The position numbers and the translations under genes were made by a program. Shown here piece after piece: positions 8,557 through 17,425 of a stretch of 64,000 nucleotides of DNA. Each line of letters starts with the position of its first letter. Within the stretch, counting starts at the first letter, position 1. The notes below the pieces were generated by a model. The model was not told where the DNA came from. It saw nothing but the letters and a program-made list of their open reading frames with translations, and made no database searches. The stretch comes from Gemmatimonadota bacterium (GTDB taxonomy: Bacteria > Gemmatimonadota > Gemmatimonadetes > Longimicrobiales > Gaopeijiaceae): NCBI GenBank assembly GCA_016873995.1, contig VGVR01000001.1:153616-217615 (forward strand). The letters are read 5' to 3'.

Positions 8557-11465
8557 CAGGCCTCCTGGATCATCTCTCTGGCGGTCCGGCGGAACGTCCA
8601 CCGGCCCAAGCCCCACGCCGCGCCGCCCACGGCGGCGAGAACCAATACCAGAACGCCGAGGGTCGCGGGGGAAATCACGAGATGCGTGGGCAGGAGCCCC
8701 ACCACCGATTCCATGGCGCGGAGCCGCCACACGTAGCTCGCCAGTCCGTACCCCGCGACCAGCGCAACACACGCGCCGATCGTCAACCCGAGTAGCGCAG
8801 GGGCGAGCACGAGCGCAGTCACGAAGCGCCTGACGTGCCCCGATGAAGCCCCCCTGATACGCATCAACGCGAGCGTGCGCCGGTCCTCCGCGTAGTTGAC
8901 GAGCGCGATCGCGAGCATGGACACCAGCGCGAGGAGCACGCCGCCGAGCAGATAAAGGTTGAGGTTGACTCGGGCCAGGTATACGAACATGTCGCTCGCG
9001 ACTCTGCGCGTTTCCTCGTCCAAGCTGCGCACCTCCAGGGGAGGCACCGGAAGGGCCCGGAGCATTCCGTCTCGAAACGCGGCGGACCCGTCCTCTGCGC
9101 GCACGATGACGGTGACACGGGGAATCAGGGCCGTCATGCGCGCCAGCTGCGCGTCCTCCGCCGCCCCCACCACGTAGGCGTTGCCCCGGAAGAGCGTGTT
9201 CAGGAAGTCGATTCTCGCGTCGACCAAGCCCTCCCGATCAGTGACGGAGCGCATGGGCATGCCCGCGAGGAACGCCAGCGTCCCCGCCACTGGGGCATCG
9301 ACGCTCCCCATCGCTCCATCGAGCCCCAGCGGCAGCACCGACCCCGGTGAGAGCTCCCAGAACTCGCCCACGGCGGGCGAGACCGCAACGGAGCCGGCGC
9401 CCAGCGCGCCGACGATATCGCCGTACGCCGCGCCGATTCCGAGCGCCGGCTCCGAATAGGCGAAGCGCAGGTACCGATCGGGCTCCTCGATCAGATAGAG
9501 AGGCACTCCGCGAAGCCCGTATCCCGGCAGGTAGAGGTCCTGCAGGATGACCTCGGGCATGGTGAGCACCGCGGACACGCCCGGCAAGTCCTCCAGGGCC
9601 CCCGTCAGGCGCTCCGTCCCGGGACGCAGCGCTGCCAGGCCTTCGCCCAGAGAGCGCGTTGCGTCGCCCACGGGTCCGAGCTCAGGGGCGTTGAACGTGA
9701 GCTGCCACTCGCCACCCACACCGACCCGGGCACCGCGCACCGCTCGGTCCTGGAACGAGGGGGCGGTTACGGTCGGATAGAGCGAGACGCTCGCCATGAA
9801 CGCGACCGTCAGCAGAAACAGGACAGTCCGATGAGGCTTGGTCGCGATGTGGCGCACGGCGAGGGGGCCGAGAGGGCCGCCGATCGGAATCACGACGGGC
9901 TCGAGTAGGCCGCGGATCCACCGCCGCCGCGACACGACTAGGCACCCGACGCCGTACACGAACAGCGGGAGCCCCGCGAAATCCAATGCGCGGTCCGCGG
10001 CCCACGCAAGAGAGGACGTCGAGCGCGACGACCAGGAGAACCCCCAGATCCAGCTCGAGAGCGTGTAAGCCCCCAGTAGTGTCGCGAGTAGCTCGAGCGG
10101 ACCGAAGCGCACATCCGTTCGCGCCTGCTCACTCGAGGCAACGCGCCGAGACGCCTCCAGGGGTGAGATGGTCGTCGCGTAGCGGACGAGCCGTCGCCCG
10201 ACGACCAGCGCCATGACCAGGCTCACGAGCAGGAACCCGAGCGACATCAGGAGGTCGCGCGGCTCGGTCAGGAGCCCGGGAGGCATTCGGCCACGGCCGT
10301 AGATGAGCGCGGGGGCGGCGGTACCGGTCACGATCCCGAGCGATCCGCCCACCAGTCCGCCCACCCCGACGGCGATCAAAAAGGCGCGGCCGAGCGCCCG
10401 GCCCGGCACGCCCCGGAGACGGAGGAGGCCGAGCGTCCTCCGCTCGTTCAGCATGAGTAGGCCCGCCAGGTTCGCTTGGAAGATCCAGGCCAGAGAGAGA
10501 AGCGGGAGCGCGATGAGTAGCGACAGCAACCCGATGAGCTCGGCGACGGCGCTCATGCGCTCGAGGAGCACGAGCACGGTGCTGTCCACGACCACATCAC
10601 CCGCCGCGCTCCCGACGGCTTCGAGCGCTCGCTCGCGCACGGACCGGAATCGCTCCAGTGAGCCCCCGAGGTCCCACCCCGAGACGAGCGCTGCGCGGTC
10701 GACCCTGGCGAGATAGGCGATCTCTGGCAGGTACTCGCCCGGGAGGTACTCGGAGTTTCCGCGCACCACGGTGAGGCTGTCGGGCGGAAGGTGCCCACGA
10801 GCACCCAGATCGAAGCCACGCAGGATGTCCTCTCGGAACGGTGTCATCAGGATGGCCGCAATCGCGGGCGTCATGGTCACCGATCCGGTCTGCTCCATGA
10901 ACCACCGATTGAGCTCACCGGCCTCGAGGCGGGTTACCGCCGCCAACTCGGTGGAGAAGAGCGTGACCGTGCTGTCGCCGACCGTCGCCGCGAGCCTGAA
11001 GTCGCGGGCGCCCTGGAGCGAAAGGAACGCGGCGCCCATCGCGCTCTCCGGACCCACGAGCGCCAGTACCGCGGACTCACCCGCTACCGCATTGCGCAAC
11101 TCCGGCGGTAGGAGGCTCGCGTCGGAGGCCGAGAGCACGCAGAGCCAGGGTGTCGCGAACGGCTCCCCGTCCACCAGCATCGACACGTCGGGCGAGAACG
11201 CCGCTCGGAGGAATGCGAGCTCCTCCACCTGCTGCACGCCTTCCAGCGACCCGAGTCGCGCGGCCACGCCGGGGTTCGCCCCCCCGGACTGGTCATAGAC
11301 GACCAGGTCCCATGGGGTTCTAGCGAGCTGATCATCGACGTAGAGGCTCAGCGCATGGCGAGACGTGACGTCGACCGCCGCCAGCAGCCCGGCGACGAGG
11401 AAGGTGACCACGCCGAACGCGAACAGCGCTCGCACCCCGACCACCTTGAGGAGACGCCAGGTCAC
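8556..11465 (-). CDS. Large FtsX-type ABC transporter permease
   Basis: Membrane protein of about 969 residues from a GTG at 11465, which encodes a good N-terminal hydrophobic helix (VRALFAFGVVTFLVAGLLAAVD). Two FtsX-like membrane modules are visible, near the middle (about residues 310-530) and at the C-terminus (about 840-960). Large extracytoplasmic domains lie between the helices, as in MacB-like or predicted lipoprotein-type exporters. It is roughly twice the usual FtsX permease size, as if two permeases were fused, so a single polypeptide may provide both halves of the transporter. A longer in-frame start at 11540 would lie inside a hairpin, so it is disfavoured. The substrate is unknown. 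Confidence 0.85.
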   Translation of the reverse strand: MTWRLLKVVGVRALFAFGVVTFLVAGLLAAVDVTSRHALSLYVDDQLARTPWDLVVYDQSGGANPGVAARLGSLEGVQQVEELAFLRAAFSPDVSMLVDGEPFATPWLCVLSASDASLLPPELRNAVAGESAVLALVGPESAMGAAFLSLQGARDFRLAATVGDSTVTLFSTELAAVTRLEAGELNRWFMEQTGSVTMTPAIAAILMTPFREDILRGFDLGARGHLPPDSLTVVRGNSEYLPGEYLPEIAYLARVDRAALVSGWDLGGSLERFRSVRERALEAVGSAAGDVVVDSTVLVLLERMSAVAELIGLLSLLIALPLLSLAWIFQANLAGLLMLNERRTLGLLRLRGVPGRALGRAFLIAVGVGGLVGGSLGIVTGTAAPALIYGRGRMPPGLLTEPRDLLMSLGFLLVSLVMALVVGRRLVRYATTISPLEASRRVASSEQARTDVRFGPLELLATLLGAYTLSSWIWGFSWSSRSTSSLAWAADRALDFAGLPLFVYGVGCLVVSRRRWIRGLLEPVVIPIGGPLGPLAVRHIATKPHRTVLFLLTVAFMASVSLYPTVTAPSFQDRAVRGARVGVGGEWQLTFNAPELGPVGDATRSLGEGLAALRPGTERLTGALEDLPGVSAVLTMPEVILQDLYLPGYGLRGVPLYLIEEPDRYLRFAYSEPALGIGAAYGDIVGALGAGSVAVSPAVGEFWELSPGSVLPLGLDGAMGSVDAPVAGTLAFLAGMPMRSVTDREGLVDARIDFLNTLFRGNAYVVGAAEDAQLARMTALIPRVTVIVRAEDGSAAFRDGMLRALPVPPLEVRSLDEETRRVASDMFVYLARVNLNLYLLGGVLLALVSMLAIALVNYAEDRRTLALMRIRGASSGHVRRFVTALVLAPALLGLTIGACVALVAGYGLASYVWRLRAMESVVGLLPTHLVISPATLGVLVLVLAAVGGAAWGLGRWTFRRTAREMIQEA

Positions 11466-11508
11466 CCGCTCATCCCGTGACGGAAGCCGCCGGCCACCGT
11501 GTGAGACG

Positions 11509-11538
11509 GGCCGCCCCGGCTCTCTCGCCGGGGCGGCC
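11509..11538 (-). terminator. Strong GC hairpin after the M29-like gene
   Basis: A perfect 12-bp inverted repeat (ggccgccccggc / gccggggcggcc) with a 6-nt loop tctctc. It starts 36 nt after the stop of the gene ending at 11574. No T-run follows on the minus strand, so it is either a weak intrinsic terminator or a stabilising 3' end. It separates the redox cluster from the ABC transporter genes. Confidence 0.55.
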
Positions 11539-11573
11539 ACGTTCCGATCCGGCCGACGCCTCCCCGCTCAGAT

Positions 11574-13325
11574 TCAGTTGCGAGGCGGGTAGAAGTGCTC
11601 GTAGGTCCCGTTCAGGATCTTGTCGTTCACATCCCGGTGCGTCGGGTAGGGATCACGAGCGTAGTCCTCGAAGCGCCCCGGGGCGTTGATGCCAGGAACT
11701 TCGACGATCCAGTCGTCGGCCAGGATCTCGTCCGGATTCCCGTAACGCGACGCGAGCGCCCGCACTTCGGGATCGTCCAGGCTCGTCATTCTGCCGCCCC
11801 GGATGACGTCGACAGTTCGATTGCTCCCGCGAATGGAGAGCGTGTAGGTCGGGAAGTAGAGGTGCAGGTGGAGTCCGTGGTAGAAGGGGAGGTTGCGCTC
11901 CTCCGTGAACCTCTGCCACTCCTCCGAGCGGCGCGCACCGCCCGGGTCGTGCTCCATGCTCGCCCCGAGGCCGATGTGCAGGTACCCCGACTTGAGCCGC
12001 TCGTTGACGGTCGTGACGGACATGTTGGGGTCGGGCGGCCGGAACCACTTCGGGTTCGTGCCGAGCGCGATCTCGTGCAGGTAAAAGAACCCAGGCTTGC
12101 CGTCGTAGTGCGGATATTGTGCGGTGTTGATCCCCGGATAGCAGCACAGGTGGGTTCGCGCCAGCTCGCCGTACGTCCCTCCCCCCTCCACCCGCGTGAG
12201 ATAGCCCTCCTCGTAGTACATCTTGATGAGCGGATGGAAGCCCACGTGGTTCGTGGTGGCCGCGATCACGCCGCTCGGTGTGGCGATCGGTGAGCGCGGA
12301 ATCCAGGGCCCCGACATTGCGGGGTAGCTCACGATGCTGCGCGCGAAGCGGCCCGTGGCCATGTTCGGCCCGAGCATGTTGTGCCCGCGCTCGTACGCGC
12401 CGGACGCCCAACGCCTCGCCAGCTCGGGCGAGATGTCGTCGGAAAGGTCGGTGCCCTCGGGATCTGTCAGATGGAAGCGCGAGGCGAATGCGATCGCCTC
12501 GATGTTCTTTTCTTCCGTGAGCGTCCACACGTCGGCCGGATAGGCGGGGACGTTGCTGATGACCGTGAACCGGTCCCAGAACGCGGTGCCGCGCCATTTA
12601 CTGGCGAAACGCCCCAGGTTACCCGCCTCCTGATACCACGTGCCCGCCGAATAGACGCCATCGACTTCGGGGTGCCGCTCGAGGTACGCGATGATGACGT
12701 CGTTGCGGTCGCCCGTGAACCCGAGGTTCGGCGCCTCGTTCGCCGGATCGGGCTCGGGCTCCAACGACAGGTCCGGATAGACCTGCTGGAACAAATCCGG
12801 CCGCGCGGACCGCAGCCAGTTACGCGCCTTCCGTGGGTACGGTACGGTGCCAGGCACGGCGCCCTCGGTGTACCCCGCCTGCGTGATGCTCATGCCGGGG
12901 ACCCGAGAGCGTCGCGTGCACTCCTCCTCGGAGTGGGAGGCACGAGCCGTCGCGTAGTCCCACAAGATGGCCTCGCGCTCCCCGCGGATCATCACGACGG
13001 GCGTGATCTGCCGCTCCAGGAGCGCCCGGCGGATCGCCTCCAAGATGTGCGGGTTGTCGCACTCTCCAACGACGAGCACCACCGTCTCGCCCGCGGTGGA
13101 CGTACCGAGGCCTCCGCCGAAGGCCGCAGCCCGGTTGCGCGCAGCCTGCCGAGCATACGGCATGACCTCCTCGACCGACGTGGGCGGGTTGAGCCCTACG
13201 GATGGGAAGCGCGGCGCAGGATATTGGCTCTGCTGCTCGAGCTTGCGGGCGAGGCCCGCGGTCACCGCCATGATCAGTACGCAGAGCGCGATCTTCGCGG
13301 CCGACAGCCAACTCAATCGAGTCAT
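11574..13325 (-). CDS. Membrane-anchored protein with remote M29 (aminopeptidase T-like) features
   Basis: A 583-residue protein with one N-terminal hydrophobic anchor (residues about 8-25) and a large exported part. I do not recognise it as a named family. Several short segments in order resemble the M29 metallopeptidase/2,5-dihydroxypyridine dioxygenase superfamily. They are GETVVLVVGECDN (79-91) in a Rossmann-like N-terminal position, PEGTDL (289-294), VEGGG (379-383), LHEIALGTNP (416-425) and YLHIGLG (448-454). These parallel the family's GTDL, EGG, E-x-G-x-G-x-NP and H-x-A-L-G signatures, including candidate metal ligands Glu418 and His450. The final H-x-D ligand pair is not obvious. It begins 2 bp after the cytochrome/copper protein stop, so it is co-transcribed. 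The superfamily call is inference. Confidence 0.75.
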   Translation of the reverse strand: MTRLSWLSAAKIALCVLIMAVTAGLARKLEQQSQYPAPRFPSVGLNPPTSVEEVMPYARQAARNRAAAFGGGLGTSTAGETVVLVVGECDNPHILEAIRRALLERQITPVVMIRGEREAILWDYATARASHSEEECTRRSRVPGMSITQAGYTEGAVPGTVPYPRKARNWLRSARPDLFQQVYPDLSLEPEPDPANEAPNLGFTGDRNDVIIAYLERHPEVDGVYSAGTWYQEAGNLGRFASKWRGTAFWDRFTVISNVPAYPADVWTLTEEKNIEAIAFASRFHLTDPEGTDLSDDISPELARRWASGAYERGHNMLGPNMATGRFARSIVSYPAMSGPWIPRSPIATPSGVIAATTNHVGFHPLIKMYYEEGYLTRVEGGGTYGELARTHLCCYPGINTAQYPHYDGKPGFFYLHEIALGTNPKWFRPPDPNMSVTTVNERLKSGYLHIGLGASMEHDPGGARRSEEWQRFTEERNLPFYHGLHLHLYFPTYTLSIRGSNRTVDVIRGGRMTSLDDPEVRALASRYGNPDEILADDWIVEVPGINAPGRFEDYARDPYPTHRDVNDKILNGTYEHFYPPRN

Positions 13326-13327
13326 TG

Positions 13328-14719
13328 TTACCTCCTCACGTCACGGACATCGAGTTGGGCGACGGGGCGGCCGCGCTCACTCAATAGGCGCTCGTACTCT
13401 GCTTCGGTCAGGGACGTCATCCCGACCCACACGTTCGACATCTCGTGCACGCCGGCGCGGCCGAACACGACCCACTGATCGGGATCTGGGTTGAGCGGGT
13501 TCTTGTCGGTGTTGTCGAAGACGGACGTGAACAGCAGCATGGTTCCTGCGGGCAGGAGCGGCCTCGCGTGGTCCGCGAACTGGTATCCGATCTGCCAGTT
13601 GTGGCGGTAGTTGTTGGTCTTGATGAGCGTCTCCCGGCGGCCATCCGGGAAGATGGCCTCCATCGACATCTCCTTGCCGCGCGCGTGCAGGTGGGGCCGG
13701 AAGCTGTAGACCACCGTGGGCTCCTGGAGGACGGTGATGCCCTGGAGCACACGGTACCCTCGCGGCGGAATCACGATGTCGGCGCCACGCGACAACGCTC
13801 CCCTCCCTGCGAGCCCGCCGAGGCGGTCGATGTTGAAGAGCCTCTCACCCCCCGTCACGATTTCGGGCACGTACCCCCGAGGATAGAACCACACACCGGC
13901 CTCGACGACGTCGTCGAGAACCGGTTCATCCGAGGCGAAGGGCGCGTAGTGGAGGTTCCAGTGGATGCTTGCTTCGCCCGCGGGCACGAGGACCCCCATC
14001 CCATCGGGGAAGACCTGGTAAACCTTCCCCGATCCGTAGTCGGCGAGCTGGGCTCCGCGGCTCCCCTCCTGGACCAGATTCGCGTGCCCGTGATGGACGA
14101 CTCTCCAACCCCCCGGGGTCGACGGCTTGAACTCGTACGCCCGAATGTACCTCGACTCGTCGAGCCCCTCGAAGTGGACCTCTGGCATCCACCACTGGTC
14201 CTGGCTCTCCGGGAGCACGTCGTAGGGCGTAGAGCGCACGATGAGGTCCGGGGGACCGAACTCCTCCGCGAGCTGCCAGACATCGCCCGTGGGAAAGCGG
14301 GGCGCGGGAGGGAGGTCTGCCGGGTTACCCTCGGGGGCGCCAGCGTCGACCCACGCCACGACCGTGGCGATCTCGTCTTCGGTGAGCGAGACGTCGTTCG
14401 CGTACTCCTGGATGCCGATCGTGCGGTCGAGATGCCACGGGGGCATGAGACGGCTCTCCACCTGCGTGCGGATTCGGGTCGCATACCGGCGTGCCGCCTC
14501 GTAGTTGAGGAGCGACATAGGCGCCATCCCGCCCGGGCGATGGCAGTCCGCGCAGCTCTCGAAGAAAATGGGCGCGACGTCCACCGCGAACGTCGGGGAT
14601 GCCTCGCCGGTTCGGCGCTGCTGCGCGGCGGCGTCTCCCTGAGCGAGGGCAGTCAACACCAGGGCGCTCACGCTGACTAAGGCGCGGACCGGCGCCCTCA
14701 CAATACGTCCATTCGTCAT
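13328..14719 (-). CDS. Secreted cytochrome c fused to a type II (PHM-like) copper monooxygenase domain
   Basis: A 463-residue exported protein with a signal peptide (about 1-32, ending DAAAQQ). Residues 50-130 are a c-type cytochrome domain with heme motif CADCH (56-60) and nearby Met65 and Met68 as possible distal ligands. Residues about 155-435 resemble ascorbate-dependent, type II copper monooxygenases. HHGH (209-212) and His253/His257 fit the CuH site, H-x-H (343-345) the CuM histidines, and Met427 in HEMSNVWV the CuM methionine. All expected ligands appear kept, so an active di-copper hydroxylase fed by the fused heme is plausible; the substrate is unknown. It is the middle gene of a three-gene unit, 33 bp after the upstream gene and 2 bp before the next. 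Confidence 0.85.
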   Translation of the reverse strand: MTNGRIVRAPVRALVSVSALVLTALAQGDAAAQQRRTGEASPTFAVDVAPIFFESCADCHRPGGMAPMSLLNYEAARRYATRIRTQVESRLMPPWHLDRTIGIQEYANDVSLTEDEIATVVAWVDAGAPEGNPADLPPAPRFPTGDVWQLAEEFGPPDLIVRSTPYDVLPESQDQWWMPEVHFEGLDESRYIRAYEFKPSTPGGWRVVHHGHANLVQEGSRGAQLADYGSGKVYQVFPDGMGVLVPAGEASIHWNLHYAPFASDEPVLDDVVEAGVWFYPRGYVPEIVTGGERLFNIDRLGGLAGRGALSRGADIVIPPRGYRVLQGITVLQEPTVVYSFRPHLHARGKEMSMEAIFPDGRRETLIKTNNYRHNWQIGYQFADHARPLLPAGTMLLFTSVFDNTDKNPLNPDPDQWVVFGRAGVHEMSNVWVGMTSLTEAEYERLLSERGRPVAQLDVRDVRR

Positions 14720-14752
14720 CGCTTCTCCTCTCCTTGTCGGGCGGTGAGCTCC

Positions 14753-15613
14753 TTAGGACTCCTCCACCGTGACCCGCACCCAAACGTTGGTCCAACAGCA
14801 CATGAACTCGAGGTCGTCGACTGTGTCGATGGCCTGGATCAAGAGCACGTACTCGCCGGCGCGGCTGAACGTCGCCGTCGTGGTGGCCGTCCCACTCGTC
14901 CCCTCCACGGTCGACTCCGAGACAGAGAACGTCACCGCCCCGGCCCCCTGATGATGGAACCACCCGAGCCACGTTCGCCCGCTAGGGTGTTCTGCCGAAA
15001 CCTCGAGGGGGAGCGGCGTACCCACCTTCGCCCGCAGGGGCCCGACGGTCGCGCCGTTTCGGCCCTGCACGGTGGTCCCTCCGTTGCCGATCCGGAGTCG
15101 GGGCGCCACCGCGCCCCTGCCGTCGGAGCGCGGCTCGTCGATCACGTAGGTCGGAAGCACGTGCCCCGGATTCGAAATCGTCTCTCCATGAGCGCGCACT
15201 GTCCATCTTATACGCCGCTCACCGAAGTCCGCGGGCACTCGCACAATGAACACGCAGTATTGTCTGCGGTAGCGCGCCTTCGGGTCGGTCCGGTCGAGGC
15301 TCTCAGGAGCCGGAGCGAAGTGCGTGGGCTGGAGCCCGTCGAACGCCGCGGGCTCGATGAGGTTGTCGGGCCCGAGAGGCACATCCAGAGCCTCCTCGAG
15401 ATTCAGGTTCTTGTAGCCGAAGCAAAGGCTCCGGGTGCCGTCCGGGTTGGGGTACCAGCCGTCGAAGATGGGGATGACAGGCTGACCCCTGGCCCGCAGG
15501 GAGAACTCATTGAACGGCTGCTCCGCGAGGGGGATCTGCTGGGCGACGCCGGAAGTCGGGAGCACGAGCCAGGCGGAAAGCCCGAGAATGGCTGCACTCA
15601 GGCCGCACCACAC
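14753..15613 (-). CDS. Secreted protein of unknown function, first gene of the copper-oxygenase cluster
   Basis: About 286 residues if started at the GTG at 15613, which begins directly in the hydrophobic core of a signal peptide (AAILGLSAWLVLPTSGVAQQ). No known domain was recognised. The C-terminal half is beta-rich and ends with an Ig/PKD-like strand pattern (AGEYVLLIQAID, then CCWTNVWVRVTV); the vicinal CysCys is unusual. The start is uncertain. A strong AGGAGGG ribosome-binding site sits just before an in-frame ACG at 15676, which would give a Lys/Arg-rich signal-peptide N-terminus (KLFRRQ). Its position suggests an accessory or binding role for the copper oxygenase. Confidence 0.7.
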   Translation of the reverse strand: MWCGLSAAILGLSAWLVLPTSGVAQQIPLAEQPFNEFSLRARGQPVIPIFDGWYPNPDGTRSLCFGYKNLNLEEALDVPLGPDNLIEPAAFDGLQPTHFAPAPESLDRTDPKARYRRQYCVFIVRVPADFGERRIRWTVRAHGETISNPGHVLPTYVIDEPRSDGRGAVAPRLRIGNGGTTVQGRNGATVGPLRAKVGTPLPLEVSAEHPSGRTWLGWFHHQGAGAVTFSVSESTVEGTSGTATTTATFSRAGEYVLLIQAIDTVDDLEFMCCWTNVWVRVTVEES

Positions 15614-16128
15614 CCCTGACGGCGTGGCTCTCGCCGTCTTGGAGCCCGCGTCCGCCTGGCGTCGGAAGAGCTTCGTGCTCCCTCCTGGGCAGGGCCGGCC
15701 GAAGGCTAGGAGATGTATTGGTTGGCAAGTTACGGGGGAGTCGAATGATCCCGCAAGGCAACGAATGGAGTCCTCTCCCGAGGCCCATTCGGGTACGGTC
15801 GCTATCGCGCTGCGGAGGAGCGTGCGGGTCTCGCCGGTCTGGAGATCGAAGACCGCGATCTTTTCCTCGTTCGGATCGCCGATGTGGATAACCTGTCCCA
15901 TCCGAGCATTGACAGCTTTTCGGGGGCGGCGAGTCGGAGGTGTTGTGCCGACACCGGCGCGCCTCACCTGCGGGCACTGGCTGCGTCAGGCCGAGCGGCA
16001 TCGCATCGATCCCATCGCGCGAGCCTCCGATGCCGCCGAACGCCCTCCTGAGCGAGCCCAGAGCGTCGCCGCACCCCCTCGTATCTTTGTCACGTTGCGA
16101 TCACGTGGAATGGGAGGAGGGGGCGAGA
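15614..16128. other. Low-coding stretch between the redox cluster and the HNH gene
   Basis: About 515 bp without an intact gene. It holds the probable true 5' end of the gene at 14753 (down from 15676), a propeller-like coding remnant on the minus strand (15780-15901), and a purine-rich ribosome-binding site (gggaggaggggg, 16112-16123) for the broken HNH gene. I see no RNA gene or clear promoter. Confidence 0.5.
15780..15901 (-). pseudogene. Remnant of a TolB-like/WD40 propeller coding sequence
   Basis: Forty residues in one frame ([20 protein letters not shown] and the following LLRSAI) resemble a single blade of the TolB-like propellers carried by many serine/threonine kinases (E-x-I-x-V-x-D-L-x-T-G-E-x-x-T-L). 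Neither side continues the propeller, and there is no kinase domain. It is best read as a leftover of a deleted gene. The match rests on one short motif, so this is tentative. Confidence 0.35.
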
Positions 16129-17425
16129 ATGGAGGACGCACGGCATGAGCGGATGGATCGGGTGCGGGTGCTCTACGCGGAGATCACGGCGGCGACGCAC
16201 TAGTTCCTGCGCGCGCTCGCAGAGTCGGACCGGCACCGGGACTGGGCCGAAGAGGGGTTCGCGTCGTGCGCCGAGTGGCTCGCCTGGTCGGTGGGCATTA
16301 CGCGCAATACGGCCACCGAGAAAGTGCGCGCGGCGCACGCGCTCGAATCGCTGCCGCTCATCTCGGAGGCGATGTCCCGGGGCGAGATCTCGTTCAGCAA
16401 GGTGCGGGCGCTCACCCGCGTGGCGACGGCGGAGAACGAAGCTGAGCTGCTCGAGTTCGCGCGCGCGGGATCGACGGCGAGTCTGGAGCGGCTGGTGCGA
16501 GGGTGGAAGCTCCTCGGCCGCCACGACGAGCAGAAGCTGGAGCGGCTCCGTCATGCGAGCCGGTCGTTTTCCATCTTCCCGAACAACGAGGGGATGTACC
16601 TGGCGCGCGGGTTGCTCACGCCCGAGGTCGCAGCAGTCTTGATGCGAGCGGTCGAGGCCGCGAGCGACGCTCTGTTTTCGAAGTCCGCCCAGGACGACGA
16701 GCAACCGGAGCCGGAGCAGCGACGCGCGGATGCGATGGGCCTCCTGGGCCGAGCGAGCGTTGGCCGCCGGGTTCGACAAGGATGCGGCACCGGTATCGGG
16801 CTCGCGGGCTGAACGGTATCAGGTGGTGCTGCACGTCGAGCCGCCGTCGCTCAGCGCGGACGGCGAGACCGGAATGTCCGAGATGGAGGACGGCACGCGA
16901 GTTTCAGCTGAAACTGCTCGGCGGCTCGCGTGTGACGCCGCGGTGGTCGAAGTCGAGAAGGGGCCGGATGGTTCGGTGCTGGACGTCGGAAGACGGACGA
17001 GGTCGGTGCCGCCCGCCCTACGTCGTGCCCTCGAAGCGCGCGACCGAGGATGTCGGTTCCCGGGGTGTGGGCTGCGCTTCACAGACGCGCATCACATCGA
17101 GCACTGGGCCGACGGCGGGGCGACCTCGCTCAGGAATACCGTGCTGCTCTGCCGCAGACACCACCGGCTCGTGCACGAGGAGGGCTACCGCGTGTTCAGC
17201 GACGTGGAAGGGCGCATCGTCTTTTTCACGCCCCGCGGCAAGGCCCTCGCGGACGCGGGCCCGCCGATGCCGGTGGCCAGCGTCGCCGACATGCTCGAAC
17301 GGAACCGCGAGCGCGGCGTTGCGCCCGACTGGCGGACGGGGCGACCTCGCTACCGGCGCGACGACGACGTGCCGATCGAGGTGGCGAGCGCGGCGCTGAC
17401 CTCTACCGGCGCCGACGCTGCTTGA
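16129..17425 (+). pseudogene. Broken DUF222/HNH endonuclease gene (nonsense plus frameshift)
   Basis: The gene starts at an ATG at 16129 behind a strong ribosome-binding site. The DUF222 region (about residues 1-230) includes GEISFSKVRALTRVAT and YLARGLLTPEVAAVL. The C-terminal HNH nuclease has CRFPGC, DAHHIEHWADGG, N and CRRHHRLVHE, with all HNH residues present. Two lesions break it. An in-frame TAG lies at 16201-16203 (HQ-x expected from relatives). An extra G near 16750 shifts the frame, and removing one G restores LLAERALAAGFD. Downstream sequence is otherwise well preserved, so the damage is recent or results from sequencing error. DUF222-HNH genes are commonly mobile and repeated. Its end overlaps the convergent methyltransferase gene by 23 bp. 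Confidence 0.85.

Noticed and set aside
7828..11465. Toxin or antibiotic export by the ABC transporter
   Set aside because: Nothing nearby (no bacteriocin, no HlyD-like adaptor) supports a particular substrate.
15507..16001. Minus-strand open frame overlapping the redox-cluster start
   Set aside because: No motifs, and it conflicts with the frame that carries the signal peptide and the propeller remnant.
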